Assembly (NCBI GenBank): GCA_003233305.1
Contig: QILI01000077.1
Coordinates: 1 to 46,417, forward strand
DNA from: Mizugakiibacter sp.
Lineage (GTDB): Bacteria; Pseudomonadota; Gammaproteobacteria; Xanthomonadales; Rhodanobacteraceae
DNA length: 46,417 nt
Direction: 5' to 3'
Shown piece after piece: positions 16,320 to 25,071 of this stretch. Under the pieces are notes generated by a model that was not told where the DNA came from, did not search any database, and saw nothing but the letters and a program-made list of their open reading frames with translations. A program made the translations under genes and the position numbers. The first letter of the stretch is position 1. Every line of letters starts with the position of its first letter.

Positions 16320-16634
16320 ATGCTCACCTTTGAAACCGTTCGCTCACATATAGGTAGCAAGCAGGTACTCAACACCAATGACCCCTATTTGATCAGCTTC
16401 GATCTGGAGCTGAGGCAAGACCGTCATCAAGGTGTGTATCTGATTGAATTGGACGCTGAGGATGGGGGCAAGTATCTACGTATCTCGACGCCGGTCGGAC
16501 CGCTTACCGGTATCGATCCACAACGATGTCTACGCTTCAACTGGGAACAGCGTGTCGGCTATCTGGCGGCCAGTGATCTGGAAGGATCGCCCTACCTACA
16601 TTTGTGTGAGAACCGACCCTATGAGATTCTTTGA
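16320..16634 (+). CDS. Conserved-looking hypothetical protein, probably frameshifted near its 3' end
   Basis: The reading frame gives 104 residues (MLTFETVRSHIGSKQVLNTN...), including LRISTPVGPL, LRFNWEQRVGYLAASDL and LHLCENRPYEIL, and stops at 16634. Directly after the stop, the next frame continues with EELDRIIRELGLLGDQLEQAL to a stop at 16719. Removing one T from the TTT at 16631-16633 joins the parts as ...PYEI-LEELDRIIREL..., giving a smooth protein of about 132 residues. I do not recognise the family. No signal peptide or membrane segment is seen. A recent mutation or an assembly error is likely. Confidence 0.6.
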   Translation: MLTFETVRSHIGSKQVLNTNDPYLISFDLELRQDRHQGVYLIELDAEDGGKYLRISTPVGPLTGIDPQRCLRFNWEQRVGYLAASDLEGSPYLHLCENRPYEIL

Positions 16635-16810
16635 GGAACTCGACCGGATCATACGTGAGCTTGGCCTGCTTGGCGATCAGTTGGAACAAGCTCTGAACAT
16701 CAATGGAGACAGTCTGTAACAGCCCTCGCGAGGAGCTTTGAGTTCGATCCTGCGCTGTTGGTGAGGATTGCTTGTTACACTGCGCCCATGCCACCACCTG
16801 ATGTCCCCCG

Positions 16811-18122
16811 ATGCTGAGCGAAATCGGGTTGGTCCTGCTGCTCGCTTTGATCAACGGTTTCTTCGCCCTGGCGGAGATTGCCTTTGTAGTCGCGCGCAAG
16901 TCGCGCTTGAAGCAAATGGCCAAAAAAAGCCGTCGGGCGGCACTGGCTGGCCCAATCACCTGAACAGTTTCTGTCTACCGTCCAGGTGGGTATCACCTTG
17001 CTAGGCATTATCGCCGGAGTGGCTACCGGTGCCAGTATTGGCCAGCATATAGGCAATGAATTACGTCAACTCGGCTGGGTCTCGCTATCCCACTATGCCA
17101 TTCCCCTGGGTATGACGCTCAGCGTAGGCCTGATTACCTTCATCAACATCGTCATCGGTGAACTGGTACCCAAACGTATTGCTCTGCTGGCCCCCGAAAA
17201 ACTGGCGGTCGCGGTAAGTGTGCCGATGTTGATCGTGGCCCGCCTGGCCGCCCCCTTCGTCTGGGTGTTCAATGTGACCAGCAACCTGCTATTAAAAGCG
17301 TTACGCCTGCATAGTCATCGCCAGAACCATATCAGCGAGGATGAAATCCGCCTGCTGGTATCCGAAAGCGCCGAACAGGGGGTCCTCGATGAAGATGAGC
17401 GCATCATGGTCAGCCGAGTGCTGCGCCTAGGCGATCGCAGCGTGGGCAGCGTGATGACCCCCCGACCCCGTATTGCCTGGCTGGATGCTGATGCAACGCT
17501 GGAGGAAAATCTTGCGGTGCTCCGCCAAACCCCGTACTCGCGCTACCCGGTGTATCGCGGTGGCGAGCAGGAAGTACTCGGCGTACTGGAGGTGAAACGG
17601 CTATTGGAAAGTATCGCCCGTGACGACCATCCCCTGCAGTTGTTCCGCACCCTGGCCAAGCCGTTGTATGTACCCACCACGGCTCGCGCGCTTGATCTGC
17701 TGGAAGAATTTCGGGATGCCGAAACACCGCTGGCCTTGGCCGTGGATGAATACGGCGATATCGAGGGCCTGGTAGCACTGAACGACCTGCTTGAAGCCGT
17801 CATAGGGGCGGCAACCCAAGGTACTGAGGAAGCTCCGGGTGGGGCCTCGATCGTCCGGCGTAGCGACGGCAGTTTTCTGCTCGATGGTTCGCTATCCACC
17901 GAGGATCTGCGCGAACTGCTCGACATCAGCGACCTGCCGGATGAGGACGGACAGGATTACCATACGGTCGCCGGCATGGTGATGACCGTACTCCGGCATA
18001 TCCCTGCCGAAGGTGAGAGTTTCGTATGGCAGGGTATTAGTTTTGAAGTCATCGACATGGATGGCGCCCGCATCGACAAGGTACTCGCCGTCCCTCCACC
18101 AGCGCTGGATCATGGCGAATGA
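16811..18122 (+). CDS. CNNM/CorC-family (HlyC/CorC) membrane protein with CBS pair, apparent one-base frameshift
   Basis: From ATG 16811 the protein begins MLSEIGLVLLLALINGFFALAEIAFVVARKSRLKQMAKK, the typical start of CNNM (DUF21) proteins, then hits a stop at 16961. The next frame carries the rest: SPEQFLSTVQVGITLLGI, further membrane helices, two CBS domains (about RVLRLGDRSVGSVMTPR to EAVIGAA) and a C-terminal CorC-HlyC domain. Deleting one A from the A7 run at 16922-16928 restores a single frame of about 436 residues, normal for the family. Members act in Mg/Co efflux or ion homeostasis. ExoD follows 12 bases later. Without the correction only the part from about 16986 could be made, lacking the first helix. 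Confidence 0.8.
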
Positions 18123-18134
18123 TTCCGGAACGCC

Positions 18135-18746
18135 ATGACCCCCCCCCACCCGCAGCATGACCCACGTACCAGTGATCTGCTGCGCCAGGCGGTACACAAT
18201 GCTACGAGTGACGGGATCCATCTGGGAAACCTGATCGACCCCCTGCAGCAACGGGCCTTTGGATTTTTGCTGCTGCTGCTAACCTTGCCCAGTTTCGTAC
18301 CGATCCCCCTTGGCATCGGCGGCCCGGTGGGCCTGCTGACTATGCTCACCGGTCTGCAGATGCTGTTGGGACTCAAGCGTCCCTGGCTGCCACAACGGCT
18401 GACCAATCACCGGATCAAACGCGGCACTGCTGACAAGATTCTGCCATACAGCCTGCCTTTACTGACCCGCATTGAACGTTTGTGCAAACCCCGCCTGGAA
18501 CGACTTACCCGCTACCCGGCAAACTTGTTGAGTGGTCTGCTGCTGGTTGTCATCGGTTTTCTCCTGGCCTTGCCCATTCCCTTCACCAACTGGCCTATCG
18601 GCGCTTTGTTGCTGCTATATGGGGTAAGTCTGGTGGAACGCGACGGCGTATTGCTGCTTGTGGCCTGGATCCTGTCATTGCTGACCATCGGAGTGTTTGC
18701 CAGTAGCAGCCACATCCTCCTCCGCGCCATGCAAACCCTGTTCTGA
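18135..18746 (+). CDS. ExoD family membrane protein
   Basis: A 203-residue membrane protein with ILGDL-type N-terminal features (DGIHLGNLIDPLQQRAFGFLLLLLTLPSFVP), IPLGIGGPVGLLTMLTGLQMLLG and further helices around 135-200. It matches the ExoD (exopolysaccharide synthesis) family first described in Sinorhizobium; the biochemical function is unknown. It begins 12 bases after the CNNM gene, so it is probably cotranscribed with it. The 3' end overlaps trmJ, on the opposite strand, by 72 bases. Confidence 0.82.
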   Translation: MTPPHPQHDPRTSDLLRQAVHNATSDGIHLGNLIDPLQQRAFGFLLLLLTLPSFVPIPLGIGGPVGLLTMLTGLQMLLGLKRPWLPQRLTNHRIKRGTADKILPYSLPLLTRIERLCKPRLERLTRYPANLLSGLLLVVIGFLLALPIPFTNWPIGALLLLYGVSLVERDGVLLLVAWILSLLTIGVFASSSHILLRAMQTLF

Positions 18747-19484
18747 ACCCGGCAACGGGCGTGCCACCACACGTTCGGAAGCGGCCAGCAGACCATGCAG
18801 AATCTGTAGTTCCTGCCAATCCGGAGCGGCCCGCAGAAAGAACCTTCGCAAACGCCTTTCGATGACCTGCGGGGCCCGCCCCTTGTGAAAATTGATCACC
18901 TCAAGGGTTCGCCATAGATGTTCAAAAAAAACCTCCAACTGTTCCAGGCTGGCCACTGGCTGTCGGCCTGGCACGGGTTCAACGTTGAGATGACCGGCCA
19001 TACGTAATTCATAGGCCATGACCTGCACTGCCTGGGCCAGGTTTAACGAACTAAAGCTGTCCACACTGGGAATCCGCACCATGGCGTGACAACGTGCCAG
19101 TTCATCGTTCTCGAGACCTGTGCGCTCGTTGCCGAAGACCACTGCCACCCGCCCTCCGCGGGTGCATTCAGCGATAATCCGTTGCGCCGCCTGGCGTGGA
19201 TCCAGCTCCTCCAAAGCAACCCCACGGCGGCGGGCACTCAAACCAAGCGCCAGAGAACACGGGGCCAGTGCTGCGCTCAGATCGGGATGCAACACCGCCC
19301 CGGCCAGCACATCGTCGGCACCCGCCGCCATGGCGGTAGCCTGGTCGTCCGGAAACCGCTTCGGCTGAATCAAGTGCAGCCGGTTTAAGCCCATAGTACG
19401 CATGGCCCGAGCCGCCGCCCCAATATTCCCTGGGTGGGATGGACGCACCAGTACAAAACGTATATCCAGATCAATATTGCTCAT
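18675..19484 (-). CDS. trmJ: tRNA (cytidine/uridine-2'-O-)-methyltransferase TrmJ
   Basis: This SPOUT-class methyltransferase modifies the 2'-OH of nucleotide 32 in the anticodon loop of tRNAs. The 269-residue protein shows FVLVRPSHPGNIGAAARAMRTMGL, the knot motifs VAVVFGNERTGLENDEL and IPSVDSFSSLNLAQAVQVMAYEL, and the TrmJ-type C-terminal extension. The ATG at 19484 (MSNIDLDIRF) lies 7 bases after an AAGGG; the ATGs at 19517 and 19490 are less well placed. It is divergent from suhB, the classical gammaproteobacterial arrangement. Confidence 0.95.
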   Translation of the reverse strand: MSNIDLDIRFVLVRPSHPGNIGAAARAMRTMGLNRLHLIQPKRFPDDQATAMAAGADDVLAGAVLHPDLSAALAPCSLALGLSARRRGVALEELDPRQAAQRIIAECTRGGRVAVVFGNERTGLENDELARCHAMVRIPSVDSFSSLNLAQAVQVMAYELRMAGHLNVEPVPGRQPVASLEQLEVFFEHLWRTLEVINFHKGRAPQVIERRLRRFFLRAAPDWQELQILHGLLAASERVVARPLPGSEQGLHGAEEDVAATGKHSDGQQ

Positions 19485-19588
19485 AGGCATACCCTTAAAA
19501 CCAATAACCCGGCACAACTACGACGACACTGGCATAATGACCCGCCAGCGCACCGTGATGGCCCACCCCCACCTTGCAGAAACCTGCC

Positions 19589-20392
19589 ATGTCAAAACCC
19601 GCCATCAATATCGCGGTGCGTGCCGCACGCGCCGCAGGAAATGTAATCATGCGTTACAGCAATCGGCTCGACGGACTGGCCGTCGTCGAAAAGCAACGCA
19701 TGGATTTTGTCAGTGAGGTCGATCGCCTTGCCGAAGCCGAAATCATACGCGAGATCCGCCGCGCTTACCCTGACCACGGCATTCTTGCCGAGGAATCAGG
19801 AGCTGTTGCCAAAGGTCGTTATACCTGGGTCATCGATCCGCTGGACGGCACCCATAATTATCTACGCGGCATTCCGCATTGTGCGGTTTCCATTGCCATG
19901 GTCGAAAATGACGAGCCTCTGCATGCCGTCATCTACGATCCATTTCGTGGTGATCTATTTACCGCAAGCAAGGGTGATGGAGCTCTGTTGAACGATCGCC
20001 GCATTCGCTGCAGCGTCCGGGAACATCTCGACGGTGCCTTATTGGCTACCGGGTTTCCCTACCGGGAACGTGCCCATCTACCCACCCAGCTCGAAATGGT
20101 CCGGGTGCTGCTGGCCCGGGCGGAAGATCTGCGTCGTACCGGCTCAGCCGCTCTGGATCTGGCCTATACCGCCAGCGGTCGCTTCGATGGCTTTTTTGAG
20201 ATCGGGCTCAAACCCTGGGATATCGCTGCGGGGTGCCTGTTGATGCGCGAGGCGGGTGGGCACTATTGTGATTTTCTGGGCGGTACCGGTTTGCCTCCCA
20301 GTGGTCATCTGGTCGCTGGAGCCTTGGGAGTTGTAGATGACATACTGAAAACCATCGGCCCGGTACTGCCAGCGGATCTACGCACTCATTGA
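19589..20392 (+). CDS. suhB: Inositol-1-monophosphatase SuhB
   Basis: A 267-residue Mg-dependent phosphatase of the IMPase family. Metal ligands are E68-E69 in LAEESG, D83 and D86 in WVIDPLDGTHNYLRGIP, and the WD of KPWDIAAGCLLMREAGG. SuhB hydrolyses inositol phosphates and, in enterobacteria, also takes part in the rRNA antitermination complex. I chose the ATG at 19589 (MSKPAINIAVRAARAAG) because it matches SuhB N-termini; the ATG at 19574 adds five residues. The gene is divergent from trmJ and convergent with lptG. Confidence 0.95.
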   Translation: MSKPAINIAVRAARAAGNVIMRYSNRLDGLAVVEKQRMDFVSEVDRLAEAEIIREIRRAYPDHGILAEESGAVAKGRYTWVIDPLDGTHNYLRGIPHCAVSIAMVENDEPLHAVIYDPFRGDLFTASKGDGALLNDRRIRCSVREHLDGALLATGFPYRERAHLPTQLEMVRVLLARAEDLRRTGSAALDLAYTASGRFDGFFEIGLKPWDIAAGCLLMREAGGHYCDFLGGTGLPPSGHLVAGALGVVDDILKTIGPVLPADLRTH

Positions 20393-20426
20393 GTGGGTCT
20401 GGCCAATGGCTGCCGACCTCGTAAAT

Positions 20427-21557
20427 TCATCCACTTTCAACCCTGCGCCGGAACAACCAGACGGCAGCCGCTACCAAAAGCAATAACGGCAAGGTGTTGG
20501 CGAGCCAGGCTGGCACCCCGTATACGGCGGCAAGATTGACCATCGCCCGTTGCAGGAAGAACCAGCCGATTGCAATCAGCAACCCGATCAACAAACGCTT
20601 GCCAAAGCCACCCGAACGCATGGCCCCGAATACCAACGGTAAAGTGCACAGTACTAGCAGCAAGACGTTGAGTGGATACAACAACCGCCGCCACAACGCA
20701 TCGCTGTAGATACGCGCATTTTGCCCATTGCCACGCAAGTATTGGATGTTGCGCAACAAATCCCCAAGTGACTGGGCGTTTGGGTCCAACACCGACAGCT
20801 CGAGTAAGCGCGGACTGAGAATGGTTTTCCACGGCAGAACAGCCACGTACCGGGTATGAGCACCGAGCTTGTCAAAACGCGTGATCTGCACATGATCGAG
20901 TTGCCAGCGAGTATTTTCGTATTTTGCACTCTTAGCCCGAAACACCGACAGGAGGCGCCCTTGAGGGTCAAATCCGTAAACTCTCACATCACGTAACCGC
21001 ACTCCCCTCTCATGCCTTCCATCGGTACTCAGAATGCTGCGTACATTGACCACATATTGGCCATCCCGAGCCCACAGTCCCGTGCTCGAGATAGCTGCCA
21101 TATTGTGCGTGCGAAGGGCCAGCTGGATCCCTTGCGCACGAACCTCGGCAGGTGGCATCACATATTCAGCATCCAGCATCACCAAGCCGCTGAGTACCGC
21201 GATCAGACCCAAGGCGGCCGCACCGATACGCAAGCGCGACATGCCTGCGGCCCGCAAGGCCGTCAGTTCATTGCTGGCGGCCAACCCACCAAGCCCCAAC
21301 AAGGTACCGATCAGTGCCGCATGCCCGAACATTTCGATGAACCGCCGGGGGATGCTCAAGAGGATGTAGTAAGCCGCTTCACCCAAGGTATAGCCGTTGC
21401 GACCGAGATAGTTCAGTTGCCGGGCAAACTGCAGAAAGGCATCGAAGCCGACAAGCAATATCCAAACCATCAACACCGCAAAAAACACCGCACTGATGAT
21501 CAAAACATCGGCGCGGCGTAAACGTGGCCATGCCAGACGGCGAATCGAGCCGTTCAC
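20427..21557 (-). CDS. lptG: LPS export permease LptG
   Basis: LptG is one of the two permease subunits of the LptB2FG ABC transporter that extracts lipopolysaccharide from the inner membrane. The 376-residue protein has an N-terminal helix (RRADVLIISAVFFAVLMVWILLV), the coupling-helix region with ELTALRAAGMSRLRI, a periplasmic jellyroll and three C-terminal helices. Start: a GTG at 21557 preceded by GGGGAG. It overlaps the lptF stop in a GTGA arrangement, which implies translational coupling. The longer open frame to 21644 runs into lptF. Confidence 0.94.
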   Translation of the reverse strand: MNGSIRRLAWPRLRRADVLIISAVFFAVLMVWILLVGFDAFLQFARQLNYLGRNGYTLGEAAYYILLSIPRRFIEMFGHAALIGTLLGLGGLAASNELTALRAAGMSRLRIGAAALGLIAVLSGLVMLDAEYVMPPAEVRAQGIQLALRTHNMAAISSTGLWARDGQYVVNVRSILSTDGRHERGVRLRDVRVYGFDPQGRLLSVFRAKSAKYENTRWQLDHVQITRFDKLGAHTRYVAVLPWKTILSPRLLELSVLDPNAQSLGDLLRNIQYLRGNGQNARIYSDALWRRLLYPLNVLLLVLCTLPLVFGAMRSGGFGKRLLIGLLIAIGWFFLQRAMVNLAAVYGVPAWLANTLPLLLLVAAAVWLFRRRVESG

Positions 21558-22663
21558 GTGGCACTCCCCTTCAATCTGTAGGTCCGGTACTGCCATCGAA
21601 ACAGCAATAGCGCCAGTCCTATGGTGATGATCTGCCCGCCCCACATCAGCACATCGCCAGAGGCATGTCCGGCCAGAATCTCCGCACGGCCCACGCTAAG
21701 CAGGTTGGCGTAGATCAGATAAGCCAACACCGCGATCAGCAATCGTCCGTAAAACGGTTCACGCGGTCCCTGTCGCGCTAACGGCAGGGCCAGCAACAGG
21801 AGTACCAGAGTACTTACCGGCGCCGTGAGTCGCCAAGCCATTTCAGCTCGGGACTTCGGGTTCATCTGGCTCAGGAGGGTAAGGGTACTGCGCTCGTGCA
21901 CCGTGACCCGGGAGCCCCCTGCACCGGCGTTGACCTTGGCCAGTGAGACATCGTTACTGCGAAAATCCATCAACTTCCAATTTGACTGTCCCAGCACCCC
22001 CGCATAGCGATGCCCATCATGAAGCACCAGATACCGCACACCACTTTGTGGATCGAGATGAATGTCTCCGCTAGCGGCAGTGATCAAGTCGACTTCCGGA
22101 AGTCTTTGCGGGTTGGCTCGATCAGAGGCCACAAATATTTTTTTCAAGTGGGTCCCACGAACATTCATACCGGCGACAAACATTACCCCCCCACCACCCG
22201 GCAACTCGGTAAATCGTCCTGCTTCCAACCCGGCCGCAATGACCGATCGATTGGCTCGACTCACCATGGTCTGCGAAGTATGCGCCGCCCATGGCCCCAG
22301 CCATAGCGAAATGACCCCGACCAATACCGTCATGGGTATACCGAGTAACAACGCCGGCCGCAGCAAGCCCCCCGGGCCCATCCCCGAAGACGCCAGCACG
22401 TGCATCTCACTGTCCCGGTACAGCCTGGCAAGACCCAGCAGCACGCCCAGAAACAATGCCAACGGTAACAGCGTCGACATGGCATCAAGGATACGCAGCC
22501 CCAAAACCGGAAACATCACGCTGGCGGGATAGCGCCCTGCAGCGACTTTGGACAGCACATCGGATAAGGTTCCGCCCAAGGTAACGACCAGCAGCAACGT
22601 GGCACTGGCGATGAAGCTGAAGGCCAGCTCACGTATCAGGTAGCGGTCAAGGATTCTTAGCAT
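21554..22663 (-). CDS. lptF: LPS export permease LptF
   Basis: This 369-residue protein pairs with LptG in the LptB2FG transporter. It shows RILDRYLIRELAFSFIASATLL, the DVLSKVAAGRYPASVMF region, a coupling segment with SEMHVLASSGMGPGGLLRP, a periplasmic domain of about 150 residues and C-terminal helices ending in FRWQYRTYRLKG. It is the first gene of lptFG and is divergent from pepA across about 88 bases, as in many gammaproteobacteria. Confidence 0.94.
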   Translation of the reverse strand: MLRILDRYLIRELAFSFIASATLLLVVTLGGTLSDVLSKVAAGRYPASVMFPVLGLRILDAMSTLLPLALFLGVLLGLARLYRDSEMHVLASSGMGPGGLLRPALLLGIPMTVLVGVISLWLGPWAAHTSQTMVSRANRSVIAAGLEAGRFTELPGGGGVMFVAGMNVRGTHLKKIFVASDRANPQRLPEVDLITAASGDIHLDPQSGVRYLVLHDGHRYAGVLGQSNWKLMDFRSNDVSLAKVNAGAGGSRVTVHERSTLTLLSQMNPKSRAEMAWRLTAPVSTLVLLLLALPLARQGPREPFYGRLLIAVLAYLIYANLLSVGRAEILAGHASGDVLMWGGQIITIGLALLLFRWQYRTYRLKGSAT

Positions 22664-22751
22664 TTATCATTGGTAGTCCGCCGCGCCTCCCGCGGCTCAG
22701 CTGTCAAGTCTAGCCTGCCATTCCTCGCAGGCCTTCATTCAGGAGTTTTTC

Positions 22752-24227
22752 ATGGCCATTCAATTCAGTCTCGGTTACAACGATCCCGTCACGACCGACA
22801 CCCAGTGCCTCATAGTAGGGGTATTTGAACAAGGCACCCTCAGCCCTGCTGCCAAGCAGATCGACCAAGCCAGTTCCGGCCTGATCTCAGGCCTTTTTGA
22901 GAGCGGTGACCTGGATGGCAAACCCGACAGTCACCTGCTCTTGCACAGCTTGCAGGGTATCCAGGCACCACGGGTGATTGTAATCGGCCTTGGCAAGCCC
23001 GGCCCCCTCAAGCCGGTAGCATTCCACCGCGCTTGCCTCACTGCCGGCAAGGCCCTGGCCGGGCTGCCGGTACGTAATGCCAGCAGCCATCTTGCCGAAA
23101 TCGACGTACAAGGTAAAGATAGCGCCTGGAAAGTACGCACCCTGGCCCTGGCCGCCGCTCATCAGGCCTACCGCTATACCGCTACCGTCAAAGCCGACGA
23201 CAGCAAGGTTCATCTGGAAAGCCTGAGTATCTCAGCAGACAGCGAGGCGGAACCGGGGCGGGTGCAGGCCAGCGCCATCGCCAGCGGGGAAGCCGTAGCC
23301 CGTGAACTGGCTGACTTGCCACCCAATCTGTGTAATCCGCAGTATCTCGCCGAGCGGGCCCAGAGCTTTGCCGATTCCCATGACGGAGTCAGCCTGGAAG
23401 TCCTGGAACGCACCGATATGGAAAAGCTCGGTATGGGCGCATTACTTGCTGTCGCCCAAGGTTCTGCCGCCCCACCGAAACTGATCGTGCTGCAATGGCA
23501 AGGGGCTGGCAAGGCTAAGCCCTATGCCTTGGTCGGCAAAGGGGTCACCTTTGATGCCGGGGGTCTGAATCTCAAGATCCATGGCGGTATCGAGGAAATG
23601 AAATACGACATGGGCGGCGCGGCCGGGGTATTCGGTACTTTTATTGCCGCTGTAGAAATGCGCCTGGCACTAAACCTGGTGTGTGTGGTGCCCGCCGTGG
23701 AAAATATGCCCGATGGCGGCGCCTATCGTCCCAGCGACGTGATCACCTCCATGTCCGGCAAGACCATTGAAGTCCTCAACACCGATGCCGAAGGGCGTCT
23801 GGTTCTGTGTGATGCGCTGACTTACACACAGCGTTTCGAACCCCAGGCAATCGTCGATGTCGCCACCCTTACCGGCGCCTGTGTAACCGCCTTGGGCAAA
23901 CATGCCACCGGTCTGATGAGCAAGCATGACGACCTCGCCGAGGAGCTTCTTGATGCCGGTGAAGCAACCCTGGATCGGGCTTGGCGATTGCCCTTGTGGG
24001 ACGACTACCAGAAACAACTGGAGAGTGGCTTCGCTGATTTTGCCAATGTCGGCAGCCGTGAAGCCGGAGCCATCACCGCCGGCTGTTTCCTGTCCCGTTT
24101 TACCGAAAATCAACGCTGGGCGCATCTGGATATTGCCGGTACGGCCTGGGCATCTGGACGCAAGGGCCAAGCCAGCGGCCGTCCCGTACAGTTATTGAGC
24201 CAGTGGTTGCTGACCCGGTCAGGCTGA
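22752..24227 (+). CDS. pepA: Cytosol (leucyl) aminopeptidase PepA
   Basis: A 491-residue M17 family metallo-aminopeptidase. Catalytic landmarks are VGKGVTFDAGGLNLK (metal-binding Lys and Asp) and the NTDAEGRLVLCDALTY signature with Asp and Glu ligands. The N-terminal macro-like domain is present. PepA removes N-terminal residues and, in E. coli, also binds DNA at carAB and cer sites. A GGAG lies before the ATG. A terminator-like hairpin follows. lptF is divergent upstream and holC is downstream. Confidence 0.96.
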   Translation: MAIQFSLGYNDPVTTDTQCLIVGVFEQGTLSPAAKQIDQASSGLISGLFESGDLDGKPDSHLLLHSLQGIQAPRVIVIGLGKPGPLKPVAFHRACLTAGKALAGLPVRNASSHLAEIDVQGKDSAWKVRTLALAAAHQAYRYTATVKADDSKVHLESLSISADSEAEPGRVQASAIASGEAVARELADLPPNLCNPQYLAERAQSFADSHDGVSLEVLERTDMEKLGMGALLAVAQGSAAPPKLIVLQWQGAGKAKPYALVGKGVTFDAGGLNLKIHGGIEEMKYDMGGAAGVFGTFIAAVEMRLALNLVCVVPAVENMPDGGAYRPSDVITSMSGKTIEVLNTDAEGRLVLCDALTYTQRFEPQAIVDVATLTGACVTALGKHATGLMSKHDDLAEELLDAGEATLDRAWRLPLWDDYQKQLESGFADFANVGSREAGAITAGCFLSRFTENQRWAHLDIAGTAWASGRKGQASGRPVQLLSQWLLTRSG

Positions 24228-24275
24228 GTGCCGCCGTGAACCATGGTCTGTCCCACCGAGAGTCACCTCGGTTCC

Positions 24276-24303
24276 AAGACCCCAGCCGACTGGTTGGGGT
24301 CTT
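24276..24303 (+). terminator. Hairpin downstream of pepA
   Basis: Perfect 9-base arms AAGACCCCA (24276-24284) and TGGGGTCTT (24295-24303) enclose a 10-base loop. No T-run follows, so termination may be partial, allowing some read-through into holC. Confidence 0.55.
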
Positions 24304-24422
24304 CCGGCCGACAACTGAAAATCATAGCCAGGCCGGTTTCCCAAGTAACTCAGCGGGCCGGTGTAGATGACCTCGGACGGACGAGCCGTTAAAGTCTATA
24401 TTTCCAGTTTTCAGTCACCACC

Positions 24423-24845
24423 ATGCCCCGCGCCGACTTTTACCTGATCGACAAACCCCGGTTCCGCGAAGATCCGTTATACCTGGTCTGTGAGCTGGCC
24501 CGACGAGCCTACGAACACCGCCAGCCTTGCCTGATCCTGTGCCGTGAACCCGAGCAAGCTGAGGCTCTGGATGATACGTTGTGGGCCTGGGATGAGGCGG
24601 CCTTCGTGCCGCACCAGATTGCCGGCGACGAGGAGGATGCCATCACCCCAGTGCTCATCGTGCCACCCGGGGTGGTCACAGCGGATCGGCCACTGCTTAT
24701 CAACCTACGCGAACAATGCGCTGAGGGTGAATACCAACGGGTACTGGAAGTCATTCCTGCAGACCCGGCCGAACGGGAAGGATCCCGGGCTCGCTGGCGG
24801 GAATACCGTAGCCGAGGTTATGAGCTCAGCAAGCACAATATGTGA
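24423..24845 (+). CDS. holC: DNA polymerase III chi subunit
   Basis: HolC links the clamp loader to SSB at the replication fork. The 140-residue protein contains ADFYLIDKPRFREDPLYLVCELARRAYEH, then the nucleotide-binding-like fold with LWAWDEAAFVPHQI and PVLIVPPGVVTADRPLLINL, typical of chi. The C-terminus (RWREYRSRGYEL) is also family-typical. It follows pepA as in many gammaproteobacteria, but valS, the usual next gene, is absent here. Confidence 0.93.
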   Translation: MPRADFYLIDKPRFREDPLYLVCELARRAYEHRQPCLILCREPEQAEALDDTLWAWDEAAFVPHQIAGDEEDAITPVLIVPPGVVTADRPLLINLREQCAEGEYQRVLEVIPADPAEREGSRARWREYRSRGYELSKHNM

Positions 24846-24952
24846 CCAGGTTGGCAATTGTATCGAAATTGTAATCTGATCGGTAAAGTACCGCGCAAAC
24901 CTGTTAATCGAATTATCTTTTAATCGTCAATACACTGATATTACGAGTATTT

Positions 24953-24973
24953 TATATATAAGAATTATATATA
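24953..24973. repeat. A/T-only inverted repeat upstream of the protease gene
   Basis: TATATATAA (24953-24961) and TTATATATA (24965-24973) form a perfect 9-base inverted repeat with loop GAA, inside an A/T-rich block (about 24900-24975) that contrasts with the surrounding GC-rich DNA. It lies about 100 bases before the subtilase ATG. It could be part of a promoter or an AT-rich regulator or nucleoid-protein site; no consensus operator was recognised. Confidence 0.45.
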
Positions 24974-25071
24974 TCATCTTCCCAGCTTGATTTTGTGGAG
25001 GCCACTCGCCACTGGATTGGATAAAATCCATCCTCTAGTATCTACTGTTCGCATTTACGGTCCGGGGAATT

